Assembly: GCA_002431945.1 (NCBI GenBank)
Contig: DJET01000039.1
Span: 1-35,172 of the forward strand
DNA: 35,172 bases
Source of the DNA: Ruminococcaceae bacterium UBA5891
GTDB taxonomy: Bacteria; Bacillota; Clostridia; Oscillospirales; Acutalibacteraceae
Direction: 5' to 3'
Below, piece by piece: positions 8,866 to 15,903 of the stretch (positions are counted from its first letter, which is position 1; the number at the start of each line of letters is the position of its first letter). Below the pieces are notes generated by a model. The model had not been told where the DNA came from and searched no databases. It saw only the letters and a program-made list of their open reading frames with translations. The position numbers and the translations under genes are program-made.

Positions 8866-8894
8866 TTGTAATGGTATGAAAAATATGGTATAAT
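8866..8894 (+). promoter_or_regulatory. Promoter of the nucleotidyltransferase-nagBA operon
   Basis: TTGTAA (8866-8871) and TATAAT (8889-8894) have a 17-bp spacer and an extended -10 (TGG immediately before TATAAT). A GGAGG ribosome binding site (8917-8921) follows 6 bases before the ATG. The same TTGTAA-N17-TATAAT with TGn recurs at 25241-25269. Confidence 0.8.
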
Positions 8895-8927
8895 ATATTC
8901 TGAAATTCTGATTTTCGGAGGTAAGTT

Positions 8928-9809
8928 ATGAATAAGGATATTACACTTGTGGTTATGGCGGCAGGTATGGGCAGCCGTTTCGGCGGTCTTAAGCAAATAG
9001 CGCCCATAGGCAAAAACGGTGAAATACTGCTTGATTACTCGGTTTATGACGCAGTTAAGGCAGGCTTTAACAAGGTTGTTTTTGTTATAAAGCACGCTAT
9101 TGAGGACGATTTTAAGGCGGTTACCGCAAAGCATATTGAAAAAATGGTAAAAACCGAATATGTTTTTCAGGAAACGGACAGGCTGCCCGAAGGCTTCACC
9201 TGCCCTGCCGACCGTGAAAAACCGTGGGGCACAGCGCATGCCGTGCTTTGCTGCAAGGACGTTGTTAAAGAGCCGTTTGCCGTTATAAACGCAGACGATT
9301 ATTACGGTAAGACCGCATTTTTACATATGGCGGATTTTCTTCGTAACAATAGCAGCGATTACTGCATGGTAGGCTTCCGCCTTGCAAACACACTTACCGA
9401 AAACGGTTCTGTTTCGCGCGGAGTTTGCGAAATAGAAAACGGCGAGCTGAAATCAGTTACCGAGCGCACCAAAATTGTAGACTGCAAATACACCGAAGAC
9501 GACGGCAAAAGCTGGACTCCCTTAGCTCCTGATACGGTGGTTTCAATGAATCTTTGGGGCTTTATGCCCGATTTATTCGGTTATGCCGAAAACGGATTCA
9601 AAGATTTTTTAAAGGAAAAAATAAATGTTCCCAAATCCGAATACTTTTTGCCGAGCGTTGTAACAAAGCTTATAGAAACCGGTGAAAAGCGCGTAAAGGT
9701 TCTTATTGCCGAGGATAAGTGGTACGGCGTTACATATAAAGAGGATAAGGATATGGTTTCGGCGGCGCTTAACAAAATGGCAGACGAAGGTCTTTACGAA
9801 GGGATTTAA
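8928..9809 (+). CDS. Sugar-phosphate nucleotidyltransferase-like protein
   Basis: This 293-residue protein opens with the NTP-transferase signature LVVMAAGMGSRFGGLKQ (about residues 7-23), followed by the GT-A-type core (PWGTAHAVLCC and the metal-binding-like INADDYYG). Such enzymes condense an NTP with a sugar phosphate or related phosphorylated alcohol, releasing pyrophosphate. It is shorter than GlmU and lacks a left-handed beta-helix acetyltransferase domain, so it is a stand-alone nucleotidyltransferase. It is the first gene of an operon, 6 bases ahead of nagB and followed by nagA, which suggests a link to amino-sugar phosphates. The true substrate is unknown; some related enzymes act in cell-wall or lipid head-group metabolism rather than on amino sugars. 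Confidence 0.85.
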   Translation: MNKDITLVVMAAGMGSRFGGLKQIAPIGKNGEILLDYSVYDAVKAGFNKVVFVIKHAIEDDFKAVTAKHIEKMVKTEYVFQETDRLPEGFTCPADREKPWGTAHAVLCCKDVVKEPFAVINADDYYGKTAFLHMADFLRNNSSDYCMVGFRLANTLTENGSVSRGVCEIENGELKSVTERTKIVDCKYTEDDGKSWTPLAPDTVVSMNLWGFMPDLFGYAENGFKDFLKEKINVPKSEYFLPSVVTKLIETGEKRVKVLIAEDKWYGVTYKEDKDMVSAALNKMADEGLYEGI

Positions 9810-9815
9810 TGCATT

Positions 9816-10526
9816 ATGAAATTTATTACTGTTGATACATATGAAAAAATGAGCCGTCACGCGGCAAATATTATTTCGGCACAGGTAATAATTAAGCCGG
9901 AAAGCGTTTTAGGTCTTGCAACAGGTTCTTCACCGCTGGGCACCTATAAGCAGCTTATAGAATGGTACAATAAGGGAGATATTGATTTCAGCTCGGTCAC
10001 CTCTGTAAACCTTGACGAATATGTTGGTCTTGACGGTAAAAACGAGCAAAGCTACCGCTATTTTATGAATCACAATTTCTTTGATCACATAAATATCAGC
10101 ATTAACAATACCTTTGTTCCCAACGGCTGCGCAGTTGATTTAGCCGGAGAAGGTCAGCGCTACGACGAGCATATAGCAAAGCTCGGCGGTATCGATCTTC
10201 AGCTTTTGGGGATAGGGCTTGACGGTCATATCGGCTTTAACGAGCCCGATAAATACTTCGTTAAAAGCACCCATGTTGTAGATCTGCACGAAAGCACCAT
10301 AAAAGCAAATTCACGCTTTTTTGCCAATGAAGACGAGGTTCCGAAAAAGGCAATTACAATGGGTATGGTATCAATTATGCAGGCAAAGAAAATTTTGCTT
10401 ATAGCCAACGGTAAGGCAAAGCGCGATATACTTGAAAAGGCATTCTATGGACCTATAACCCCCGAAATTCCGGCTTCAATTTTACAGCTTCACCCCGATA
10501 TTACGGTAATTTACAGCGAAAATTGA
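9816..10526 (+). CDS. nagB: Glucosamine-6-phosphate deaminase
   Basis: This 236-residue enzyme converts glucosamine-6-phosphate to fructose-6-phosphate and ammonia, feeding amino sugars into glycolysis. Family motifs are clear: the phosphate-binding GLATGSSPLGTY (about 33-44), SVNLDEYVGL with Asp67, and LGIGLDGHIGFNEP carrying Asp136, His138 and Glu143, which correspond to the E. coli catalytic residues 141/143/148. It is shorter than E. coli NagB (266) and ends soon after the final phosphate-binding helix, as is usual for the monomeric Firmicutes type without the C-terminal allosteric extension. AAGGGA precedes the ATG. It lies 6 bases after the nucleotidyltransferase and 9 before nagA. The pair deacetylates and deaminates N-acetylglucosamine-6-phosphate from cell-wall recycling or host and dietary glycans. 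Confidence 0.96.
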   Translation: MKFITVDTYEKMSRHAANIISAQVIIKPESVLGLATGSSPLGTYKQLIEWYNKGDIDFSSVTSVNLDEYVGLDGKNEQSYRYFMNHNFFDHINISINNTFVPNGCAVDLAGEGQRYDEHIAKLGGIDLQLLGIGLDGHIGFNEPDKYFVKSTHVVDLHESTIKANSRFFANEDEVPKKAITMGMVSIMQAKKILLIANGKAKRDILEKAFYGPITPEIPASILQLHPDITVIYSEN

Positions 10527-10535
10527 GGCGGTAAA

Positions 10536-11597
10536 ATGATTATTTATAATGCCGAAGTAAACGGCGAATTAAAAACAGTTGTAACCGATGGCGGGAAAAT
10601 TATATCGGTTGAAGAAAATCGGCAAAGCGGCGATATAAACGCCGAGGGCTGCCGCCTTATACCGGGGCTTATAGACGTACACACCCACGGCTGCATAGGA
10701 ATGGACACAATGGACGCGAATTTTGAGCCGATGTGCCGCTTTTATGCAGAGCACGGCACAACCTCTTTCCTGCCCACCACTATGACAATGGGGTACGACA
10801 GCCTTTTAAAGGTAGTAAACGCCAAAACCGATTTTAAGGGTGCTAATATTTTAGGCTTTCATTTTGAGGGACCCTATATTTCCGAAAAGCATAAGGGCGC
10901 GCAGAATGAAAAATATATAAAAAACCCTTCCGTAACGGAGTTTGCGCAGTTTAAAAACGTTAAGATGATAACGGTTGCCCCCGAAAGACCTGGCAGTATG
11001 GAATTTATAAAAGCCGTAACGCCCGATTGCATTGTATCTATAGGTCATACCGACTGTGATTTTGATACCGCAAATGAGGCTATAAAAAACGGTGCCGACT
11101 GCCTTACGCACATTTATAACGCAATGCCGCCGTTTCATCACCGCAACCCCGGACCTATCGGCGCAGGGTTTGTAAATCATATATACGCGCAGATAATATG
11201 CGACGGTTTTCATATTTCAAAGCCGGTGGTGCTTGCTACCTACAAAATGTTCGGTCCCGACCGTATGACCCTTATAAGCGACAGTATAAGAAGCGCCGGT
11301 TTGCCGGACGGCGAATATGAATCGGGCGGACTTAAAGTGTTTTTAAAGGACGGCGCGGCGCGCCTTGCCGACGGAACGATTGCAGGCAGCAGCGCAACAC
11401 TGCTTGACTGCGTTAAAACCGCGGTTAAATTCGGAATACCGTTTAACGACGCCGTAAGAATGGCAAGCCGCACGCCCGCCGAAATGTTAGGCGTAAATAA
11501 GGGACAGATAAAACCCGGATTTGACGCGGATATGCTTATAGTTGACAGCGATATTAACATTAAAACGGTTATTATAAACGGGGAAGTATTTAAGTAA
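10536..11597 (+). CDS. nagA: N-acetylglucosamine-6-phosphate deacetylase
   Basis: This 353-residue amidohydrolase removes the acetyl group from N-acetylglucosamine-6-phosphate to give the NagB substrate. Visible motifs include the metal-binding HTHG (His49, His51), the metal-ligand glutamate in GFHFEGPYISEKHKGAQN, SIGHTDCDFDTANEAI, LTHIYNAMPPFHHRNPG (family LTHLFNAM) and the catalytic aspartate in LISDSIRSAGLPDG. The length is normal for a slightly short NagA. GAGGCGG upstream provides the ribosome binding site. Its TAA stop overlaps the ATG of the next gene by one base (TAATG), indicating coupled translation. No GntR-type regulator or N-acetylglucosamine transporter is present in this window. 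Confidence 0.95.
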   Translation: MIIYNAEVNGELKTVVTDGGKIISVEENRQSGDINAEGCRLIPGLIDVHTHGCIGMDTMDANFEPMCRFYAEHGTTSFLPTTMTMGYDSLLKVVNAKTDFKGANILGFHFEGPYISEKHKGAQNEKYIKNPSVTEFAQFKNVKMITVAPERPGSMEFIKAVTPDCIVSIGHTDCDFDTANEAIKNGADCLTHIYNAMPPFHHRNPGPIGAGFVNHIYAQIICDGFHISKPVVLATYKMFGPDRMTLISDSIRSAGLPDGEYESGGLKVFLKDGAARLADGTIAGSSATLLDCVKTAVKFGIPFNDAVRMASRTPAEMLGVNKGQIKPGFDADMLIVDSDINIKTVIINGEVFK

Positions 11598-12061
11598 TGC
11601 TAAAAACAAACGTAATGCGTATACTGGATAAAGAAAAAATCGCATATGAGCCGTTTTCTTACTCGCCAGAACTTACAGAGGGCGTAAAAATTGCCGAGGT
11701 TTTGGGTGAAAACCCGAAATATGTTTTTAAAACCCTTGTTACCGAATCGGGTGCCAAAGAGCATTTTGTATTTGTAATACCCGTAGCCGAAACGCTTGAT
11801 TTAAAGGCGGCGGCACGCGCGGTAGGCGCTAAATCCGTTTCAATGCTTAAGCAAAAGGAGCTTTTACCGCTTACAGGCTATATTCACGGCGGCTGCTCCC
11901 CTATCGGAATAAAAAAGAGGTTTAAAACCGTTATAGATGAAAGCGCAAAAGAACTTGAATTCTTTTATGTAAGCGCGGGTAAGGTAGGCTTTCAGGTAAA
12001 GCTTTCACCGAAAGAGATTTGCAGACTTACAAACGCGGACTTTGCAAAAATTACCGTATAG
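11597..12061 (+). CDS. ybaK: Cys-tRNA(Pro)/Cys-tRNA deacylase, YbaK/EbsC type
   Basis: This 154-residue stand-alone editing protein is related to the INS domain of prolyl-tRNA synthetase. Members hydrolyse Cys-tRNA(Pro) made in error by ProRS. The conserved lysine in YVFKTLV (Lys45, equivalent to Lys46 of the Haemophilus protein) and the glycine loop GYIHGGCSPIGIKK are present. The ATG overlaps the nagA stop by one base, so this translation-quality gene is co-expressed with amino-sugar catabolism. That pairing probably reflects operon packing rather than function. A terminator follows at 12233. Confidence 0.92.
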   Translation: MLKTNVMRILDKEKIAYEPFSYSPELTEGVKIAEVLGENPKYVFKTLVTESGAKEHFVFVIPVAETLDLKAAARAVGAKSVSMLKQKELLPLTGYIHGGCSPIGIKKRFKTVIDESAKELEFFYVSAGKVGFQVKLSPKEICRLTNADFAKITV

Positions 12062-12073
12062 GCAAGCGAGAAT

Positions 12074-12181
12074 AATCCGTCACTCTCTTAAGAGTATTAC
12101 GGATTCTTTCGCGCTTTGCGCTCAGAATGACAAACAATTCAGTCATTGCGTGCAATGCTAAGCTATTCTCTAATCCGTAAT
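12074..12181. repeat. Multi-hairpin intergenic repeat element (copy A)
   Basis: The gap between ybaK and its terminator is filled by nested inverted repeats: AATCCGT (12074-12080) with ACGGATT (12099-12105) around CTCTTAAGAG; ATTCT (12103-12107) with AGAAT (12124-12128) around GCGC-TTT-GCGC; CATTGC-GT-GCAATG (12144-12157); and an enclosing ATTACGGATT (12096-12105) with AATCCGTAAT (12172-12181). Read on the minus strand, 12132-12100 has the plan TGTCATT..GAG..hairpin..AATCCG, which recurs in altered form at 25156-25191. It has no coding potential. It looks like a small dispersed repeat and would be transcribed as part of the nag operon 3' region. Confidence 0.65.
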
Positions 12182-12232
12182 CCCCTTTTAATAAAATGCA
12201 GTGTTTTCGAACAAAACGCTGAAAATAACAAA

Positions 12233-12264
12233 GAGGCGGCTATAAAAGCCGTCTCTCATTTTTT
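12233..12264 (+). terminator. Terminator of the nagBA-ybaK operon (bidirectional)
   Basis: A 9-bp stem with one G-T pair (12233-12241 with 12247-12255) and an ATAAA loop is followed by a T-rich tail (12259-12264). The left flank is A-rich, so it can also end the convergent minus-strand operon, whose last stop codon lies at 12284. Confidence 0.85.
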
Positions 12265-12283
12265 ATAAAATAATTTTAACACA

Positions 12284-12952
12284 CTATATTAAATAAAGTC
12301 CCGAATCAAGCACCGCAAAGCGGTTGTCCCCCGCCTTAACATACTGATGTACCGGTTCTTCGAACTGCTCATATTCAAACACGCTGTAAGAGTTTAAATC
12401 AACGCTTATAAGCTTTTTAGAACCCTTGTTGCTTATCATAACGCTGTCGCCCTCTATAAAAAGGCTTACGGGTTTATTAAAGGGCGATTTATTACCGCCT
12501 ATGCGCAACTCCTCGCGCATTGTGGCAAGGTTGTACCTTAACAGCACATTGCAGTCTGCAAAGCACGCCCAAAGCGTATTTTTATAAAGCGCTATATCGG
12601 CGGCATTGCAGCCGCGATATTTAAGCTCGCCTGTCCATAACAGCGAAGCGTCGGTATCAAGTAATCTGGCTGTTCCGTTACCGTGCAGTAAAAAGACCTT
12701 GCTGTTGGGCAAAACGATGGATTTAACCGCTATATAATTGTTGCACAGCATTGAAACCGACTTATAATTGTTCCCGAACTTTGTAAGCAAATAAATATTT
12801 TTTGCAACATCGGTAAAACGGCCGTTATCAAAGGTTATCATTTTATAGGCAACTATAACGTTGTCGTCAACCGTATCTTTAAGATACGAAAATATTATAC
12901 CGCTAGGCGTGGGCATAACCTCAAACACCTTGCCTGCAAAAACCTGTTTCAA
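12284..12952 (-). CDS. Unrecognised protein, probably beta-propeller-like
   Basis: I do not recognise this 222-residue protein. It has no signal peptide or membrane segment. Its sequence alternates short hydrophobic strands with turns, with recurring patterns such as SVSMLCNNYIAVKSIVLP, KVFLLHGNGTARLLDTD, ADIALYKNTLWACFAD, PVSLFIEGDSVMISNKGSKKLISVDL and AGDNRFAVLDSG, each about 40-45 residues apart, as in WD40/NHL/PQQ-type propellers. About five such units would be a small propeller or an assembly of two chains. The start is TTG, whose last bases overlap the TGA of the preceding gene (TTGA); AGGTG 7 bases upstream supports it. It is the last gene of the murD operon, strictly coupled to the PLP enzyme, so it could be an accessory or sensor of that enzyme, but this is inference only. 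Confidence 0.72.
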   Translation of the reverse strand: MKQVFAGKVFEVMPTPSGIIFSYLKDTVDDNVIVAYKMITFDNGRFTDVAKNIYLLTKFGNNYKSVSMLCNNYIAVKSIVLPNSKVFLLHGNGTARLLDTDASLLWTGELKYRGCNAADIALYKNTLWACFADCNVLLRYNLATMREELRIGGNKSPFNKPVSLFIEGDSVMISNKGSKKLISVDLNSYSVFEYEQFEEPVHQYVKAGDNRFAVLDSGLYLI

Positions 12953-14232
12953 TTAAAAGCACCTACATTTCCGCCTTCAAGCATTTTTTGCGCTGCCAAC
13001 AGCACGCCCGCGTGGGCGCTGTGGAAATTAAGTCCGCCCTGCATCCATGCGGCATAAGGCTCGCGCAGCGGTCCGTCTGCCGAAAGCTCTATTGAAGCGC
13101 CTAACGTAAAGGCTCCCGCCGCCATAATAACCTCGTCGGTATAGCCGGGCATAGGCGAAGGTTCGGGAATAACAAATGCGTCTACCGGAGCGCCGCTTTG
13201 CATACCGCGGCAAAAGGCAATAAGTCCCTCGCGCGAGCCTAAGGTTACACACTGTATAATATCCCCGCGTTTTTCGTTATATTCGGGCGTTACCGCAAAA
13301 CCGAGCGTTTTAAACAAAAGCGAGGTATACACGGCGGTTTTAAGCGCCTCGCCCACCACGTGCGGAGCAGAAAAAAGCCCCATATAAAGCTCGCGGCTGT
13401 GACCTAACGTAGCGCCCACCTCGCGCCCTACGCCGGGGCAGGTAAGCCTGCCCGCGCATTTTTCAACAAGGTCGTGCCTGCCGGCAATATAACCGCCGGT
13501 AGGCGCTATTCCGCCGCCCGGATTTTTAATAAGCGAGCCTGCGCATATATCTGCCCCCACATCGCACGGTTCCTTTTTCTCGGTAAATTCACCGTAGCAG
13601 TTATCAACCATTATTACGGTTTCGGGCGATACTTCCTTAACCGCACGGCAAAGCTCTTCAATAACGTCCACCGTAAGGCTCGGCCTTGTGCTGTATCCGC
13701 GCGAGCGCTGAATATAAGCCATTTTATAATTATCTGCGCTGAGCGCCGCCTTTATTGCCGCTATATCGGGCGTACCGTCGCTTTTAAGCTCGGTCTGGCG
13801 GTAGATTATACCCATATCCGCAAGCGAACCGTCGTTTTTTTCATCAATTCCTATAACGCCCGTAATCGTATCATAGGGTCTGCCCGTAAGGCAAAGCATT
13901 TTATCCCCCGGCCGCAGTATTCCGAAAAGCGCCACGGCAAGAGTATGCGTGCCGCAGGTGAAATTATGGCGCATAAGCGCGTCCTCCGCGCCCATAACGT
14001 CTGCCATAACCTTTTCAAGTATTTCTCTGCCGCGGTCGTCGTAGCCGTAACCCGTAGAGCCTGCCATTGCCGATTCGCTTACCCCGTTTTTTATGTAAGC
14101 ATTTAAGACCTTTAGCTGATTATACTCGGTTATACCGTCGATTTCTTTAAAAGCATCCTCGCATTTTTCGGTGATTTCCTTATCAAGCTTTAAAAGCCTT
14201 TCGTCTATATTAAAAAACTCATTTATACTCAT
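12949..14232 (-). CDS. PLP-dependent methionine gamma-lyase family protein ('aluminium resistance' family)
   Basis: This 427-residue fold-type I PLP enzyme matches the family often annotated as methionine gamma-lyase-like or aluminium resistance protein. Diagnostic stretches are AGSTGYGYDDRGREILEKV, MRHNFTCGTHTLAVALFGILRPGD, the PLP-ring aspartate in VIMVDNCYGEF (Asp210) and the Schiff-base lysine in AGSLIKNPGGGIAPTGGYIAG (Lys236). These enzymes are related to Cys/Met gamma-synthase/lyases and may cleave a C-S bond, but the substrate is poorly established. Its start codon lies 14 bases inside the end of the GNAT gene. Co-transcription with two aminopeptidases suggests amino acid or peptide catabolism. 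Confidence 0.92.
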   Translation of the reverse strand: MSINEFFNIDERLLKLDKEITEKCEDAFKEIDGITEYNQLKVLNAYIKNGVSESAMAGSTGYGYDDRGREILEKVMADVMGAEDALMRHNFTCGTHTLAVALFGILRPGDKMLCLTGRPYDTITGVIGIDEKNDGSLADMGIIYRQTELKSDGTPDIAAIKAALSADNYKMAYIQRSRGYSTRPSLTVDVIEELCRAVKEVSPETVIMVDNCYGEFTEKKEPCDVGADICAGSLIKNPGGGIAPTGGYIAGRHDLVEKCAGRLTCPGVGREVGATLGHSRELYMGLFSAPHVVGEALKTAVYTSLLFKTLGFAVTPEYNEKRGDIIQCVTLGSREGLIAFCRGMQSGAPVDAFVIPEPSPMPGYTDEVIMAAGAFTLGASIELSADGPLREPYAAWMQGGLNFHSAHAGVLLAAQKMLEGGNVGAFN

Positions 14233-14899
14233 TTATTATTGCAAACCTTTTACTTAATTTTTCAAATCCGTATTTTTCGTAAAATCCCGTAAGCCTGTCT
14301 TCACAGCAGGCAATAATATATCTGCCGCGGTTCTTTTGTATTATTGCGGTAAGCGCTTTTTTACCGTAACCCTTTTCCCTGCTTACAATGCCGTTTATTA
14401 AAGCATAATTGCCCGAATTAAAGCTTAAAGCCGCGCATTTTTCCTTTATCCCGTAATACTCTGCACAGCCGCGGTTAAGCCGCCTGCACCAGTCCACAGC
14501 AAATTCGGGATAAGGCGGCAGCGAAAAATCGGGTATATCAAAAAGCTTATACAGTTCATCGCTTGAAAGCCTGTCCCCCGCCGTTTCGCCGCTTATATCG
14601 CCTAATCTGCGCATAACGTTTACTGCGGTATAGTTATTTTTAAGCTTAATTGCGGTATCTTCGGGGCAAAACACAGAGCTTGGCGAAATTAAGCTTAAGA
14701 ACTCAAAAAGCTCCTCGGTGCAAACCGCGCCGCCGCTTATTGTCATATTTCCGCCCGAAAGGCTTATATATGCGCCGCCCTGCTGCCGCCAGAAAAGCAC
14801 GCTGTTATCAAAACGAAAGCTGTCGTACAGGCATTTGATTTTTAAATACCCTGCGTCGGAACCCGAAATATCGGGCAAATCGGAAACAAGCCTTATCAC
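14219..14899 (-). CDS. GNAT-family N-acetyltransferase with an extra N-terminal domain
   Basis: The C-terminal half of this 226-residue protein has the GNAT pattern: a beta strand (AALSFNSGNYALINGIV), the acetyl-CoA loop and helix (REKGYGKKALTAIIQKN), a following strand (GRYIIACCED) and the FYEKYGFEKL motif. The first ~110 residues do not look like a catalytic GNAT and may be a second, degenerate GNAT-like lobe. The start is GTG, overlapping the TGA of the upstream peptidase by four bases (GTGA); its ribosome binding site is weak, so it probably depends on translational coupling. The acceptor substrate is unknown. The gene sits between an aminopeptidase and a PLP lyase. Confidence 0.85.
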   Translation of the reverse strand: MIRLVSDLPDISGSDAGYLKIKCLYDSFRFDNSVLFWRQQGGAYISLSGGNMTISGGAVCTEELFEFLSLISPSSVFCPEDTAIKLKNNYTAVNVMRRLGDISGETAGDRLSSDELYKLFDIPDFSLPPYPEFAVDWCRRLNRGCAEYYGIKEKCAALSFNSGNYALINGIVSREKGYGKKALTAIIQKNRGRYIIACCEDRLTGFYEKYGFEKLSKRFAIINEYK

Positions 14900-15903
14900 C
14901 GTATTTTACCGCTGCAAATTCCGTTTATCATATACCTTGCCAATAAATATGCGTTTTCAATATCGCTTTTATCCGCAACCGAAGACGGCGAATGTATATA
15001 TCTGCACGGAACCGAAATTGCAAGCGTACGCACGCCGCCGCGGCTTAAATGCACGGTGCCTGAGTTATTTCCGCCTGCTACCGCCGCCTTCGGCTGGCAT
15101 TTTATGCCGCTTGAAAGCGCCGCATTATAATAATCGCGGTCGTAAACGGTGGCTCTGTCCATAAACGATACTGCGGGACCGCCGCCAAGCGCGCATACCC
15201 TGTGCGCGTTATCAACCTCCGCTATATCCGCGGCGGTGGTTGCTTCAAGCACAACAGCCGCGTCAGGCGCAACGGAAAACGCCGCTGTTTTAGCGCCGCG
15301 AAGCCCCACCTCCTCCTGCACGGTAAAGGTGGCGTAAAAATCGTATTCGCTCTCTTCAAGCAATAGGGCAAGCAAAATAGCACAGCCTGCGCGGTCGTCT
15401 ATTGCTTTTGATTTTATTTTTTCCTCGGTTTCGGCATAATCGCCGCATATAACCGCACGGTCCCCAAGGGATACAAGACCTAAAGCCTCTGCTCTATCGG
15501 CGGCGCCTATATCGATATAAAGGCTGTTTTCCTGCGGCAGCTTTTTCTTTTCCGAGCCGGATAAAAGATGAACGGGCTTTCCCGATATAACGCCGTTTAC
15601 GTTTCCTATTTTAACGCGCCTGAACATAAGCACCGCGGTATCTATACCGCCTACGGTGTGAAATTTTAAAAAGCCGTCGTCCGTTACAGAAGAAATTATA
15701 AGCCCGACCTCGTCCATATGCGCGTCTGCCATAAGCTTTTTACAGCTTTTATTTTTGCCCTTTTTAAAGGCAATTATATTGCCGAGATTATCGGTGTACC
15801 AATCAGCCTTACCGTCTATTTTGGAAATAATGTAATCTCTTACGCTTTTTTCATCGCCCGAAACGGCGCTTAGCGAGCATAATTCCTTAAGGGTATCAAG
15901 CAT
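14896..15903 (-). CDS. M42-family glutamyl aminopeptidase/endoglucanase-type metallopeptidase (second copy)
   Basis: This 335-residue cytoplasmic dinuclear metal aminopeptidase removes N-terminal residues from short peptides. All expected ligands are present: His62 and Asp64 in DAHMDEVG, Asp169 in KAIDDRAGC, the catalytic pair Glu197-Glu198 in VQEEVGLRGA, Glu220 in VVLEAT and the late histidine in CRYIHSP. The start is placed at the ATG at 15903, beginning MLDTLKELCSLSAVSG like other family members, because AGGGGGTG lies 7 bases before it; the GTG at 15912 is inside that ribosome binding site. It overlaps the preceding M42 gene by 8 bases. The two M42 proteins are clearly diverged paralogues, so a hetero-oligomer or two specificities are possible. 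Confidence 0.93.
   Translation of the reverse strand: MLDTLKELCSLSAVSGDEKSVRDYIISKIDGKADWYTDNLGNIIAFKKGKNKSCKKLMADAHMDEVGLIISSVTDDGFLKFHTVGGIDTAVLMFRRVKIGNVNGVISGKPVHLLSGSEKKKLPQENSLYIDIGAADRAEALGLVSLGDRAVICGDYAETEEKIKSKAIDDRAGCAILLALLLEESEYDFYATFTVQEEVGLRGAKTAAFSVAPDAAVVLEATTAADIAEVDNAHRVCALGGGPAVSFMDRATVYDRDYYNAALSSGIKCQPKAAVAGGNNSGTVHLSRGGVRTLAISVPCRYIHSPSSVADKSDIENAYLLARYMINGICSGKIR

Noticed and set aside
12074..12181. CRISPR-like array or small protein gene
   Set aside because: Repeats are inverted and unequal, with no regular spacers, and no start-stop frame with a ribosome binding site is present.
13474..14106. 210-residue plus-strand open frame
   Set aside because: Entirely antisense to the PLP enzyme, whose motifs and operon overlaps are clear; the antisense product is rich in Arg, His, Tyr and Cys with no family pattern or ribosome binding site.
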